DNA from: M3007 sp041392625
GTDB lineage: Bacteria; Bacteroidota; Bacteroidia; Chitinophagales; Saprospiraceae
Direction of reading: 5' to 3'
Assembly: GCA_041392625.1 (NCBI GenBank)
Contig: JAWKLR010000006.1
Coordinates: forward strand, 124,001 to 188,000
Length of the DNA: 64,000 nucleotides
The position numbers and the translations under genes are program-made. Shown here one piece after another: positions 35,639-45,549 of the stretch (its first letter is position 1; the number at the start of each line of letters is the position of its first letter). The notes under the pieces are model-generated. The model was not told the DNA's origin. It saw only the letters and a list, made by a program, of their open reading frames with translations, and did no database searches.

Positions 35639-36940
35639 ATGGATACTATGTTGAATATCGGCCGGGGCCTACTGGGCATGGCAGTTTTGATTGGAATATG
35701 CTACCTGCTCAGCAGAAATCGGAAAGCCATTAACTGGCGTTTGGTCGGTTCCGGAATTGCGCTGCAGTTGATATTTGCACTGCTGGTATTGAAAGTGCCC
35801 GGGGTGAGTTGGGCATTTGATCAGGTTGCCAAGTTGTTCACCTATGTAATTGAATGGTCGGAAAATGGAGCAACCTTCCTGTTTGGTGCCGAACTTGCCT
35901 CAAGCAAAGCCCCGGTTTATGTATTTGCATTCCGGGTGTTGCCCACTGTGATGTTTTACTCCGCACTGGCAGCCATCCTTTTTTACTTTGGGATTTTACA
36001 GAAAGTAGTTTACGGCATTGCTTGGGTTCTGACACGCAGCATGGGAATGAGCGGTCCGGAAGGACTCGCTTCTGCTGCCAATGTATTTATCGGGCAAACG
36101 GAGGCTCCACTCATCGTTCGGCCCTATCTGGAAAAAATGTCCCGGTCTGAAATCATGTGTTTGATGTCGGGTGGAATGGCCACCATTGCCGGTGGGGTGT
36201 TTGCCGCCTATGTAGGCTTTCTGGGCGGTGGTGATCCCGAACAGCAATTGTTCTTTGCCCGGCATTTGCTTGCTGCATCCATCATGTCGGCACCGGCAGC
36301 AGTGGTAGCGGCAAAAATCTTGCTTCCGGAAACCGAGAAGCAGGATATGGAAAAACTGGAACAAACCGACACCCATGTCGGCGACAACCTGCTGGATGCC
36401 ATTTCCAAAGGAACAACCGATGGTTTGCGCCTGGCAGTCAATGTAGGGGCTATGCTCATCGTATTTACAGCCCTGGTTTACATGCTCAACTGGATTTTAT
36501 TGAATACTGTAGGCGACTGGACAGGTCTGAATGCAGCCATCCAGGAGGGAACAAATGGCCGGTTTGAGGGCCTCACATTTACCTATGTGTTGGGGATTGT
36601 TTTTGCGCCGCTAGCCTGGATTTTAGGAACACCTTCACAGGATATCATGCTGGTCGGCCAATTGCTGGGAATGAAAACAACCATCAACGAGTTTTTGGCC
36701 TACAGCGCCTTGGGTGAAATGCAATCCGGTGGTGCCAACCTATCACCTAAGTCCGTTCTGATTGCCATGTATGCCTTGTGCGGATTCTCCAATTTTGCCT
36801 CCATCGGAATCCAGATTGGCGGGATTGGTGCACTGGCTCCGGGTCAACGGAAAACTTTGACTGAGTTGGGTATTTTATCCTTGATCGGCGGGTCCATCGC
36901 CTGTTTCATGACGGCAACGGTAGCGGGTATGTTGAACTAG
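35639..36940 (+). CDS. Concentrative nucleoside transporter (CNT/NupC family)
   Basis: 433 residues, polytopic. N-terminal helices (GLLGMAVLIGICYLLSRNRKAINW), the conserved FVFAFRVLPTVMFYSAL-like gate region, GQTEAPLIVRPYL (near 160, the substrate-binding QTE motif), GGMATIAGGVFAAYVGFLG, and the C-terminal domain with the NLSPKS and CGFSNFASIGIQIGGIGALAP motifs. These transporters import nucleosides with Na+ or H+. Stands alone on its own promoter. Nearby purA and amn are purine genes but are not in the same transcript. Confidence 0.9.
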   Translation: MDTMLNIGRGLLGMAVLIGICYLLSRNRKAINWRLVGSGIALQLIFALLVLKVPGVSWAFDQVAKLFTYVIEWSENGATFLFGAELASSKAPVYVFAFRVLPTVMFYSALAAILFYFGILQKVVYGIAWVLTRSMGMSGPEGLASAANVFIGQTEAPLIVRPYLEKMSRSEIMCLMSGGMATIAGGVFAAYVGFLGGGDPEQQLFFARHLLAASIMSAPAAVVAAKILLPETEKQDMEKLEQTDTHVGDNLLDAISKGTTDGLRLAVNVGAMLIVFTALVYMLNWILLNTVGDWTGLNAAIQEGTNGRFEGLTFTYVLGIVFAPLAWILGTPSQDIMLVGQLLGMKTTINEFLAYSALGEMQSGGANLSPKSVLIAMYALCGFSNFASIGIQIGGIGALAPGQRKTLTELGILSLIGGSIACFMTATVAGMLN

Positions 36941-37297
36941 GGCGTACCGTCCGGTTCAATGTGTATACACATTTGATTGATCTTGTTGAGGATTTTGTCT
37001 CAGCACGAATTTTTACATGTGCAGATGTTATGATATTTCACATGAAACCATAACTTCGCCATTGCTCTTACCAAGTATTTCGGAATAAAAATTTATTAAT
37101 CGTTGGCCGTGTGTGGTAAATGGATTTTTTAAGCCTGCAAAGGCAAATAATATTTTATTTAATTAAATCCATTTGCACGACTGCTAATCTATATTGAACC
37201 AGACCCAAATCCACAGAAGGAGGGCATGGCTGGTAGCGTTTCCTGTATATAGGCAGGGAACCGGGATTTATCCGAAAACTATCTTTTACACACTGTT
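36941..37297. other. Gene-free stretch before the cytochrome/DUF1080 gene
   Basis: 357 AT-rich bases. A TAACTTCG at 37,051-37,058 resembles the TACCTTCG boxes at 14,183 and 60,450 and could be a promoter with a long leader of about 240 bases. No hairpin or repeat recognised. Confidence 0.45.
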
Positions 37298-40200
37298 ATG
37301 TTAAAAAATCGCAATCTGTTCATTTTGTTGGCCGTGGTTCTACTTGGACTGTGGCTGTGGGCCTCATCAAATGAAAAAGCCGGTGCTGAGTACGACCGCC
37401 CGAACGACCCCTGGGTTTTTCGTTCCGTTTTGGATAAGCAAGCCCGGATGATCACCCTGGCTCTCGATGAGGACTTATGGGTGGCCTATTCCACCGATTC
37501 CTGTTCGCTGTACAAGGCCTGGGCCGGTAGTGTGGCATTCGAAGGGGCGGTGTACAACATGCGACATGGGCCTCAGCCAACCTCTGTAGGTAGTGCCTGG
37601 TTTGAAAACAAATTTAAGCAACCCTGGCAGGTGCGATTAAATGGAAAAACAGAGTTGCCAAAGACGGATTATAAAGGACACCGATACACCTCCGACGGGC
37701 ATGCTGAAATCATGTTTGATCTGGTGCTTTCCGATGGGCAGCGCATCCGGATCAATGAGCGTCCCGAATTTGTGGAAGTCGACCGCCAAAAAGGATTGGA
37801 GCGGGTTTTTGAGGTTGTGGAAGCACCTGCCGGAGCGGAAATTTCTCTCCTGACCAATGCAGGATCTATTGCCGGTTCAAATGGTGTAAAAACGGACGGC
37901 GAACTGGTGGACATTGAAACCCGCGACTACGAATCAGGTGTCAAACTCAGTACCATCGAACTGGATGGCCGCCTGGTTCTGAATCCCGATGGTGAAACCC
38001 ACCTGACCTGCATGTTTGTGCGCCAACCGTTGTACAAAAATCCGAATGCAGCCAGCCTGGAAGAGGAAGAGGGGCCAACCCTGAGCCCGGGAGAAAAATT
38101 GATGGCAAAAACCGACTGCCGGACCTGTCACAACCCACAGGTAAAAACTGTCGGGCCTTCCTACAAAGAAATTTCAGAACGGTATAAAAACACCACAAAC
38201 AACTGGGAAACCCTGGCTCAAAAGGTCATTCAGGGTGGCTCGGGCAATTGGGGCATCGCTGCTATGTCGGCACACCCGGATTTACAGCCGGAGGATGCCA
38301 TTAGCATGGTGCAATACATCCTGTCGCTGGATGAAGGCGAAGACGATGGTGAAGGTGGAAACACCACAGTAGACCTTGCGTCTATCCCGGCCGACCAATG
38401 GCTGAAGCCGGATGCATCCATCAAAGCAGAGGATGTGGAGCCAGGCCTGCCATTGAAGGTTTTTCAACTAGCTAAAAACCCGGAAACGCTGGATCGCATC
38501 AATTTCAACGCCAAGCCGGATGCACAATACATCCTCGGTCAGTTTAATATTGACAACGCACTTTTCGGTGAGTTGAAAGAGAATTTTGCGCTGGAAGCCA
38601 CGGGCTACATCTTTTTGGAAAAAGACGACAATGTGCTCCTGCAATTGAGCTCGGATGACGGCTCACGCCTGTACCTGGATGATGCACTGATCATCGACAA
38701 CGACGGACTCCACGGCATGGCTCCGATAGAAACGGAACTCGCACTGCGTGGAGGGTATCACAAGATAAAACTCCAGTATTTTCAAGGTGCGGGTGGACGA
38801 GGCATTTCCCTGGAATGGGCCCGGAGCGGCCAGTCTGGAATGGAAGTCATTCCGGATACCAAGTTTTACCACCGACCAAATGAAGGCGAAAGCAAGAAGC
38901 GTTTCGGACAGGAAATTGCCAAAATTCCAGGCGACCAAACCGCACTCACGGAAGTGCATCCTTCTTACGACCTTTCGCAGGCCCGCCCTAATGAGTTTTT
39001 GCCGAAGGTGGCTGGCATGGACTTCATGTCGGATGGTCGCCTCGTGGTAAGTACCTGGGATGCCATGGGTGGTGTATATATTTTGGAAAATGTAGACAGC
39101 GGCGATCCGGATAAAATAAAATACAAGCGCATTGCCAAAGGACTGGCAGAACCGCTGGGCCTTAAAGTCGTGAATGACACCATTTATGTGTTGCAAAAGC
39201 AAGAACTCACCCGTCTGATCGACACCGATGGGGATGAGATCATTGATGAATACCAGTGCTTTGCCAAAGGATGGCGGGCTTCGGCCAACTTCCACGAGTT
39301 TGCTTTTGGACTGGCCTATAAAGACAACCATTTCTATGCTACCCTGGCCATCGGAATTATGCCGGGAGGTGCCAGCGCGCGCCCGCAAATTCCGGATCGC
39401 GGAAAGGTTATCCGGATCAGCAAAGCCGATGGAAGCATTGAGTTTATTGCCCGCGGTTTGCGTACACCAAATGGCATAGGACTTGGCGTTGACGACGAAA
39501 TTTTCGTTGCCGACAACCAGGGTGACTGGTTGCCTTCTTCCAAGATTCTCCATGTGAGTAAGGGCGCATTTTTCAATTCCTATGCAGTGGATAGCGCCAA
39601 CGTTGCTTCGCTTCCAGTGAAGCCTCCGGTTGTGTGGCTACCGCAGGATGAAATCGGCAACTCGCCGTCCACGCCGCTGGCGCTCAACGATGGTCCGTTC
39701 AAAGGCCAGATGATCCACGGTGAAGTAACCCACGGTGGTGTGAAGCGGGTGTATGTTGAAAAAGTAAATGGCGAATATCAGGGCTGTGTCTTCCGCTTTA
39801 TTCAAGGGCTGGAAGCCGGTGTGAACCGGATGGTTTGGGGCCCTGATGGCGCATTGTATATTGGGGGAATTGGTAACCCGGGCAACTGGCAGCAAAACGG
39901 AAAATTGTGGTACGGCTTGCAGCGCCTGAAGTACAATGAAAATCCGAGTTTTGAAATGCTGGCCGTTCGGGCAAAAACCAACGGCATTGAAATCGAGTTT
40001 ACCGAGCCTCTGCGTGAGGGAGATGGCTGGTCGACCAGCCACTACGACATCCAGCAATGGCGCTATGTGCCAACCATTGAGTATGGTGGCCCGAAAGTCG
40101 ATCCGGAGGTTTTACCGGTGCGGTCCGCTTCGGTAAGCAAAGACCGCAAATCGGTATTCCTGGAAATTGACGGAATCAAAGCCGGACATTTGGTATATGT

Positions 40201-40999
40201 CCACCTGAAGGATCTGCCTATCAGCGACAACGGGCACTCCATTTGGAGTACAGAAGCCTGGTATACCATGAATCAAATCCCGCAGGATAAGCCCGGTGAA
40301 GTATTGCCTACTCCGGATTTTCCTCCCAAGCAAGACAATGCCCTTTCAGCCAAAGAGGTGAAGGAAGGCTGGAAATTGTTGTTTGACGGAAGTTCGCTCA
40401 ATGGCTGGCATAATTACGGGAAAAAAGGAGTTGGGAAATCCTGGATTATTCAGGACAATGCCTTGTACCTGGATGCAAAACCCAGCACCACAGGCCACTG
40501 GCAGGCTGAAGACGGTGGGGATATCCTAACCGATGGTGAGTACCAGGATTTTGAATTTACACTGGAATGGAAAATCAGCGCCTGTGGAAACTCTGGGATT
40601 TACTACAATGTCATTGAGAATCCGGAGAAATACGGATATGGCTGGATGACGGGTCCGGAAATGCAGGTGCTCGACGATGCCTGTCACCCTGATAGCCGCT
40701 TCCCCATGCACCGTGCCGGCGACCTGTATGATATGCAATCGTGTAAGTACATCACTGTCAAGCCTGCCGGTGAGTGGAACCACGTGCGCATCATTTCAAA
40801 AAATGGAAAAATTGAGCAGTGGCAAAATTACCGCAAGGTAGTTTCATACGACATCAACGACCCTTCCTGGCCGGAAATGATTGCTAAAAGCAAATTCCGG
40901 GAATGGGAAGATTTTGGCACGGCTAAAAAAGGAAAAATCGCCTTGCAGGATCACGGGAATCCTGTTTGGTTTAAAAACATCAAAATTCGAAAACTCTAA
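37298..40999 (+). CDS. Multidomain c-type cytochrome / PA14 / beta-propeller / DUF1080 protein
   Basis: 1233 residues. Signal or anchor helix (NLFILLAVVLLGLWLWA, about 5-21); an N-terminal beta-rich domain (to about 240); a cytochrome c domain with the CRTCH heme site near 273 and a Met-containing distal segment (WGIAAMSAHPDL); a PA14 carbohydrate-binding domain (about 400-515, LQLSSDDGSRLYLDDALI); a glucose/sorbosone dehydrogenase-like propeller (about 560-870); and a C-terminal DUF1080/3-keto-disaccharide hydrolase domain (from about 1021, WKLLFDGSSLNGWHN). The set suggests periplasmic oxidation and hydrolysis of a sugar with electrons passed to heme. An MFS transporter gene starts 5 bases later. 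Confidence 0.85.
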   Translation: MLKNRNLFILLAVVLLGLWLWASSNEKAGAEYDRPNDPWVFRSVLDKQARMITLALDEDLWVAYSTDSCSLYKAWAGSVAFEGAVYNMRHGPQPTSVGSAWFENKFKQPWQVRLNGKTELPKTDYKGHRYTSDGHAEIMFDLVLSDGQRIRINERPEFVEVDRQKGLERVFEVVEAPAGAEISLLTNAGSIAGSNGVKTDGELVDIETRDYESGVKLSTIELDGRLVLNPDGETHLTCMFVRQPLYKNPNAASLEEEEGPTLSPGEKLMAKTDCRTCHNPQVKTVGPSYKEISERYKNTTNNWETLAQKVIQGGSGNWGIAAMSAHPDLQPEDAISMVQYILSLDEGEDDGEGGNTTVDLASIPADQWLKPDASIKAEDVEPGLPLKVFQLAKNPETLDRINFNAKPDAQYILGQFNIDNALFGELKENFALEATGYIFLEKDDNVLLQLSSDDGSRLYLDDALIIDNDGLHGMAPIETELALRGGYHKIKLQYFQGAGGRGISLEWARSGQSGMEVIPDTKFYHRPNEGESKKRFGQEIAKIPGDQTALTEVHPSYDLSQARPNEFLPKVAGMDFMSDGRLVVSTWDAMGGVYILENVDSGDPDKIKYKRIAKGLAEPLGLKVVNDTIYVLQKQELTRLIDTDGDEIIDEYQCFAKGWRASANFHEFAFGLAYKDNHFYATLAIGIMPGGASARPQIPDRGKVIRISKADGSIEFIARGLRTPNGIGLGVDDEIFVADNQGDWLPSSKILHVSKGAFFNSYAVDSANVASLPVKPPVVWLPQDEIGNSPSTPLALNDGPFKGQMIHGEVTHGGVKRVYVEKVNGEYQGCVFRFIQGLEAGVNRMVWGPDGALYIGGIGNPGNWQQNGKLWYGLQRLKYNENPSFEMLAVRAKTNGIEIEFTEPLREGDGWSTSHYDIQQWRYVPTIEYGGPKVDPEVLPVRSASVSKDRKSVFLEIDGIKAGHLVYVHLKDLPISDNGHSIWSTEAWYTMNQIPQDKPGEVLPTPDFPPKQDNALSAKEVKEGWKLLFDGSSLNGWHNYGKKGVGKSWIIQDNALYLDAKPSTTGHWQAEDGGDILTDGEYQDFEFTLEWKISACGNSGIYYNVIENPEKYGYGWMTGPEMQVLDDACHPDSRFPMHRAGDLYDMQSCKYITVKPAGEWNHVRIISKNGKIEQWQNYRKVVSYDINDPSWPEMIAKSKFREWEDFGTAKKGKIALQDHGNPVWFKNIKIRKL

Positions 41000-41004
41000 G
41001 TCCC

Positions 41005-42228
41005 ATGTCAACAGTTAACAACCAACGGCTTTTTATTGCCAGCTGTTTTGCGCTGGTAACCACCGCCTTTGCTTTTGCAATTCGGGCGGGAATTCTGAAT
41101 GCCCTGAGCACCCAGTTTGTGCTCACCGATACCCAACTGGGCTACATCAATTCCATGGCTATTTTGGGCTTCCCGATTGCAACCATGGTGGGTGGTGTGC
41201 TGTACAATTTATTCGGTGCCAAACGCATGATTTGGCTGGCGCTGATTACCCATACCCTGGGTATTTTGCTGACCATTTTTGCAGATGGATTTGAGTTGCT
41301 GTTGCTTTCCAACTTCTTTATTGGATTTGGAAACGGAACCGTAGAAGCTGCTTGCAATCCGATGATTGCAGCGATGTTTCCCAAGAACCAGACTACCATG
41401 CTCAACCGCTTTCACGTTTGGTTTCCCGGGGGTATTTTCCTGGGTGCACTGATTTCGGAATTGATGACCGGCATGGGCATGGGTTGGCAGGCGCAAATTG
41501 GCGTCATGCTGATTCCAACGGTGATTTATGCTTACTTGTTTTGGGGGCAAAAATTCCCCGAAGCGGAGGATGCCGGTCAGGCATCTATCAGCGATAACCT
41601 AAAGGGGATGCTTTCCCCCTTGTATATCTTTATGCTGGGCTGTATGGTACTTACAGCCAACACAGAACTCAGCACCCAGCAATGGGTGGAACGCTTGCTT
41701 GGCAATACAGGCGCATCGCCGATGTTGGTACTGGCCCTGGTGACCGGACTGATGGCAGTCGGCCGGTATTTTGCCGGGCCTGTGGTGCACCGACTCAACC
41801 CCACCGGGGTCTTGTGGGGCTCTGCCATTATAGCCACCATCGGTATTTGGCTGATGGGTTCTGCCAGTGGGGGCATGGTGTATGTTGCCGCCATTTTGTT
41901 TGCTATCGGTGTGTGTTATTTCTGGCCGACGATGCTTGGGTTTACCGCGGAATACATTCCGAAGTCGGGAGCCATTGGCATGTCGATTATGGGCGGTATG
42001 GGTATGTTTGCTACGGCCATCGCCCAACCCATCGTTGGGGGCTGGCTGGATGGCTCAAGAGCCAGTGCTGAAGCCCAGGGGCTCGTCGGTGAAGCGGCTG
42101 AACTAGCTGCCGGACAGGCCACACTCGGCAAGTTGGTAATATTCCCAATCATCCTGATCGTAGCCTTCGGTCTGCTTTGGTTTTACATGCGCAACAAGCC
42201 CCACGGTGCAGCGCTGCATGCCAGTTAG
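41005..42228 (+). CDS. MFS transporter (likely sugar permease)
   Basis: 407 residues, twelve predicted helices. First helix FIASCFALVTTAFAFAIRAGIL, typical loop LFGAKRMIWLALITHTLGI between helices 2 and 3, ANTELSTQQWVERLL at the start of the second half, and GFTAEYIPKSGAIGMSIMGGMGMFA near the end. Because it is cotranscribed with the sugar-oxidising multidomain protein, uptake of the released sugar or keto-sugar is a reasonable inference. Substrate not determinable from sequence. Confidence 0.85.
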   Translation: MSTVNNQRLFIASCFALVTTAFAFAIRAGILNALSTQFVLTDTQLGYINSMAILGFPIATMVGGVLYNLFGAKRMIWLALITHTLGILLTIFADGFELLLLSNFFIGFGNGTVEAACNPMIAAMFPKNQTTMLNRFHVWFPGGIFLGALISELMTGMGMGWQAQIGVMLIPTVIYAYLFWGQKFPEAEDAGQASISDNLKGMLSPLYIFMLGCMVLTANTELSTQQWVERLLGNTGASPMLVLALVTGLMAVGRYFAGPVVHRLNPTGVLWGSAIIATIGIWLMGSASGGMVYVAAILFAIGVCYFWPTMLGFTAEYIPKSGAIGMSIMGGMGMFATAIAQPIVGGWLDGSRASAEAQGLVGEAAELAAGQATLGKLVIFPIILIVAFGLLWFYMRNKPHGAALHAS

Positions 42229-42249
42229 GACAAGAACGCTAAATTAGCG

Positions 42250-42287
42250 CACAGGCCCTGTTTCTTTTTGAAGGAATAGGGCCTGTG
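42250..42287 (+). terminator. Terminator after MFS gene
   Basis: 10-bp stem cacaggccct (42,250-42,259) with complement at 42,278-42,287, 18-base loop containing tttcttttt, followed by TTGTTT. Marks the left edge of the AT-rich island. Confidence 0.65.
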
Positions 42288-42387
42288 TTGTTTGGTGGGG
42301 AGTTTATTAGGATTTTTGAGGTTTTAAATGGTTCAGATGATGATTCTTAAAATAGACTACATTTTAAAATATCAAAATATATGAAAA

Positions 42388-43287
42388 ATGAAAGTGATTA
42401 AATTCTTCCTGTTCTTTCTGAGCTTAAATACTGCAATTGCACAGGAAATAACAATGCAGAAGTCCATCATTACTGATGACACAATACTTGTAAACCTTGA
42501 AAGAAGTGGTCATTTAGAAGTTAGTTCTGTATTAACGGGAGAGAGCCTCTTAATTGATACTTCAGTCTACTTATTTGGATTGCCCACTCAAGAAGAGAGG
42601 GAGATGGCGGGTGAGATATTACAATGGGATATTGTTGGTTCGTATCTATTTCAAAATGCCTTGTACAAGGATTCTAGAGGAGCCTGCTCATATCAAATCA
42701 GAAGATATTCAATTGATAGTTTACGTGGTCTACGGAGTGATGCACTTAAAAACTATATAGTTTCTACTGAAACCTTGTTTGACAATGATATACAGCCTGG
42801 AGAATGGTATCAATCAAGAATCTTTTATGCCGCAGATTCAATTACTGGACCATTGTTTTTTGATTTTGTAGTCAACAAAGACTCACTAATTATGTACATT
42901 TATTTGGAAGGATTAGGGCAAATAGAAGTTTGGAACTATAATCGATATCGATTTAAGTTGGGGCATGATAAAGATCAATTAGAATTTTGGGGAAGAAAAA
43001 AGAATTGGGAAAAAGTGAATTCGATTACCCTAAATCATAAATTAAAAATGCCGTTCCGGGTTCTTAGTAATAGGTCAAATATCTTTTTAATTTCAGACAA
43101 AGGAAGCATTTATTCAATCTCTGGGGGTAAACTGCAATTGATGAAGACCGCCTCTAAAATAACTGGAGGTTACAAAATTATTGACAAAAAGGGTGAATGT
43201 ATTTATTTAATTCCAAATTACGCAAAAGATAAACCCTCTTGGAAAGAGGGTTTAATCCCTGCAAATAAAGTTTTGCAAAACCATTAG
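42388..43287 (+). CDS. Secreted protein, tandem paralogue 1
   Basis: 299 residues. Signal peptide (about 1-19, ending AIAQ). The mature part is beta-rich and unlike any family I know. It shares a layout with the genes at 43,760, 45,550 and 46,980: an N-terminal SIITDDTILVN-like strand, a LQWDIVGSYLFQNALY segment, IEVWNYNRYRF near the middle, and a C-terminal NIFLISDKGSIYSISGGKLQLM that looks like the last blades of a propeller. The AT-rich composition differs from the flanking housekeeping genes. Most diverged of the four. Function unknown. Confidence 0.7.
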   Translation: MKVIKFFLFFLSLNTAIAQEITMQKSIITDDTILVNLERSGHLEVSSVLTGESLLIDTSVYLFGLPTQEEREMAGEILQWDIVGSYLFQNALYKDSRGACSYQIRRYSIDSLRGLRSDALKNYIVSTETLFDNDIQPGEWYQSRIFYAADSITGPLFFDFVVNKDSLIMYIYLEGLGQIEVWNYNRYRFKLGHDKDQLEFWGRKKNWEKVNSITLNHKLKMPFRVLSNRSNIFLISDKGSIYSISGGKLQLMKTASKITGGYKIIDKKGECIYLIPNYAKDKPSWKEGLIPANKVLQNH

Positions 43288-43325
43288 AATAATTATTCGT
43301 ATGTATTTTTTGTTCAAAATTTGGG

Positions 43326-43733
43326 TTGATATCCAATGCTCAGTCAGGCTTTCTAGAACTCTGCACAGTAGAGTTTTGGCAGCCCAATGAAGGTGTCTCC
43401 AATTGGATAAGAATCAAAGAAGATGGCTTATCAGGAGTTGAGCTATCAGGAGAAATATCTACAGTTGCTTGGGAAAATACATCTGGAAACATAACAAAAA
43501 AGCCAGTTGCCTATGTTAGTGGGAGCACTGCGAGAATTGGAGCTTGCTTTAAAAAAGAAGGAACTCCAATTTTGGAACAAGCCAGTCAAGGATATTTGCA
43601 TTTTGAAACGCTGCATTATTTAGGTTCTAAGTACGGAGTTCTTTCAATAAATATTGATGAAGTGATCTCCGGGGTATGGAATCACTTTTCATATTTACAG
43701 ATAAAGGATGTTGACGCACCACCAAAAATTTAA
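43326..43733 (+). CDS. Small protein with conserved module and variable tail, copy 1
   Basis: At most 135 residues; the only in-frame starts are TTG at 43,326 or further in, so this may be an N-terminally truncated gene. Residues about 14-75 (WIRIKEDGLSGVELSGE, TKKPVAYVSGSTARIGACF) are almost identical to the copy at 46,522, while the C-terminal ~60 residues (from ILEQASQGYLHFE) are unrelated to that copy's tail. The shared block is also near-identical in DNA (43,400-43,565 against 46,650-46,815). I do not recognise the family. Confidence 0.45.
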   Translation: MISNAQSGFLELCTVEFWQPNEGVSNWIRIKEDGLSGVELSGEISTVAWENTSGNITKKPVAYVSGSTARIGACFKKEGTPILEQASQGYLHFETLHYLGSKYGVLSINIDEVISGVWNHFSYLQIKDVDAPPKI

Positions 43734-43759
43734 TCCTGAAACCTGATAAACCAGCCAGT

Positions 43760-44677
43760 ATGAATAAATTTTTCATAGCAAGTATTGCATTGCTTTTTAT
43801 CATAACTGCTAATGAATCAATTTGTCAATCACGAATAAATAAATCATATATAATTGACAATAATGGGTCCGTTTTATTGTCTGAGGGAGAAGGGCGGCTG
43901 CTTTTAAGGAGTTCAGAACAAGACAGTTTGTTTTTGGATACAGTTCGCATTTACCCCAACCCGCGAGATCCCTTTTTTAACAAGCATCCAGTTGTTTGGG
44001 ATTATTCAGATGGGTTCCTGTTCCAAACCTCTGTGTTCATTTCCAATACTGGGCAACCTATTTTTCAATTGGATCGATTTCTGATCGATAGCGTCAATAG
44101 CTACTTCATAGAGGAGCGCCAAAGTTTTTTTCCACCGCCTAAATCACGTTTGGACAAAGGGGGCTTACCAATAGACCGGTACTATGGTGAGAAGTTTTTG
44201 TTTAATAATGCTATGGGGGATTGCTATTATGATATGTGGGTCGATAAAGATACTTTGATACAAGTCTTGTTTAAGCAAAAGGATAAGATCGTTGAATTTT
44301 GGAATTTCGAGCACTTTGAGATGGTTGACAATACCCCCCTCACGTCAGAAGATAAAACACGAAAAGGTAAAGAAAAGGCTTGGCGATTGGTTGGTACAAT
44401 AAATGTGCCTGCGGACTTTTTACCACCAGTCAATGTATTTAAATCTAAGGGAAGGTTTCTTTTAATGTCAGGCGATTATCAATTATATAAAATTGAAAAT
44501 AATACGCTTGTTTCAGTTTTTACTTTTAGAAATACTCAAATTGAAGATGTCACCCTCATCGTTGATAAACGCACTGAAGAGATTTATTATGCCGATAGAA
44601 AAGAGCTATTGAACGGTTTGGGAATTGATAAAGGGAGAGGGGCGACGCAGTCTTATCAAAAAATTGATATTGATTAA
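43760..44677 (+). CDS. Secreted protein, tandem paralogue 2
   Basis: 305 residues. Signal peptide (FIASIALLFIITANESIC, about 4-21; the Cys gives a possible but weak lipobox). Clear relative of the 46,980 product: HPVVWDYSDGFLFQTSVFISNTG corresponds to HPMVWDIEGKYLYQVSS, and KIVEFWNFEHFEMVDN to EIEFWNFEHFRLFND, with a similar YQLYKIENNTLVSVF end. Beta-rich, no catalytic motif seen. Unknown function. Confidence 0.7.
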   Translation: MNKFFIASIALLFIITANESICQSRINKSYIIDNNGSVLLSEGEGRLLLRSSEQDSLFLDTVRIYPNPRDPFFNKHPVVWDYSDGFLFQTSVFISNTGQPIFQLDRFLIDSVNSYFIEERQSFFPPPKSRLDKGGLPIDRYYGEKFLFNNAMGDCYYDMWVDKDTLIQVLFKQKDKIVEFWNFEHFEMVDNTPLTSEDKTRKGKEKAWRLVGTINVPADFLPPVNVFKSKGRFLLMSGDYQLYKIENNTLVSVFTFRNTQIEDVTLIVDKRTEEIYYADRKELLNGLGIDKGRGATQSYQKIDID

Positions 44678-44699
44678 GAGCCTGTATTACGCCCGTCAT

Positions 44700-44840
44700 A
44701 TGGATCCGATCCATTCTCATCAAAAAAACGATTTGGTAGCAGGCTATGGAAAAGTCGTAACTTATATGGCTCCTAATGAAAATCCATATCTTATTCTTTG
44801 GGTAAATGAAAAGTACAACTCAAGTAGCTTTAAAATATAA
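44700..44840 (+). CDS. Very short open frame, possible gene fragment
   Basis: 46 codons from ATG 44,700 (MDPIHSHQKNDLVAGY through a tail ending SSSFKI), 7 bases before the next gene. Too short to assign. Its place just before a secreted-protein gene could mean a small immunity or toxin-tip remnant, but nothing in the sequence proves it is expressed. Confidence 0.25.
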   Translation: MDPIHSHQKNDLVAGYGKVVTYMAPNENPYLILWVNEKYNSSSFKI

Positions 44841-44846
44841 TTAACG

Positions 44847-45314
44847 ATGTGCTATAGGTTATTATGTCTGATAAGTATTGTTTGTGTTTCATCAAGTAAT
44901 GGCGGTGCACAGGTAATTAAATATGAAAATAGAGTAAACAACTACCTTCTAAAGGTTCTGGAAGTAGACTCTGACTTGTATTACACCGTAGAAACAAATG
45001 GTAAAATTGATACGTTTAACCACTACAGGCTGGCTAAATATCAAGGGGCTGAGGTTATTCAAATGGAAATCTATAATCATAACACCATTGTATGCCTTTT
45101 TAGCACATATTTAAATACCCATTATACTATATACAAATTAGATTCTCAAGGCTGGAAAGCTCGCCTTTCTGGAATTCTCAAACCAGATTCGAAAACAAAG
45201 GAGCCATATAGGGTTTCCATTGTAAACCAAAATACCTTCAAGATAGAAACGAGTTCAAATAAAACCTATTACCGATTGGATTACGAGAATAAAACCCTCA
45301 CGAAAATCGAATAA
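44847..45314 (+). CDS. Small secreted protein, unknown
   Basis: 155 residues. Signal peptide about 1-21 (LLCLISIVCVSSSNGGAQ). The mature part of about 130 residues is beta-rich (YYTVETNGKIDTFNHYRLAKY, IVCLFSTYLNTHYTIYKLD). No known family. Part of the AT-rich island of secreted proteins. Confidence 0.55.
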   Translation: MCYRLLCLISIVCVSSSNGGAQVIKYENRVNNYLLKVLEVDSDLYYTVETNGKIDTFNHYRLAKYQGAEVIQMEIYNHNTIVCLFSTYLNTHYTIYKLDSQGWKARLSGILKPDSKTKEPYRVSIVNQNTFKIETSSNKTYYRLDYENKTLTKIE

Positions 45315-45549
45315 ATATGAAATGCTGCTCAAGTGTTGAATAGCACTAGCTGGTCTTGAATGGACAAAAGCAGTGGAAGCAGGCGAACAAAAATCCGGCG
45401 TTGAGCTTTGCCTGATTCGCCTAAAGAGCCTATTCATGCACTCAGGAATTCCAGGTTTCCTACTATGGTGTGTATGTACTGGTAATAAGCCCAAATACAC
45501 ATGCCTTTTGTTTTTTGTTATTTATTGATCACGTACCATTTTTATCAGG
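45315..45549 (+). repeat. Scar segment, partial copy of 46,850-46,979
   Basis: From 45,429 the sequence duplicates 46,859-46,979 (including codons for HALRNSRFPTMVCMYW and a stop), continuing into the broken paralogue 3. 45,315-45,428 is a different, relatively GC-rich piece with no reading frame across it and no known match; it looks like debris from another gene. Confidence 0.6.

Noticed and set aside
38663..39553. 296-residue open frame antisense to the cytochrome/DUF1080 gene
   Set aside because: Fully covered by a strongly supported gene on the other strand; no motif.
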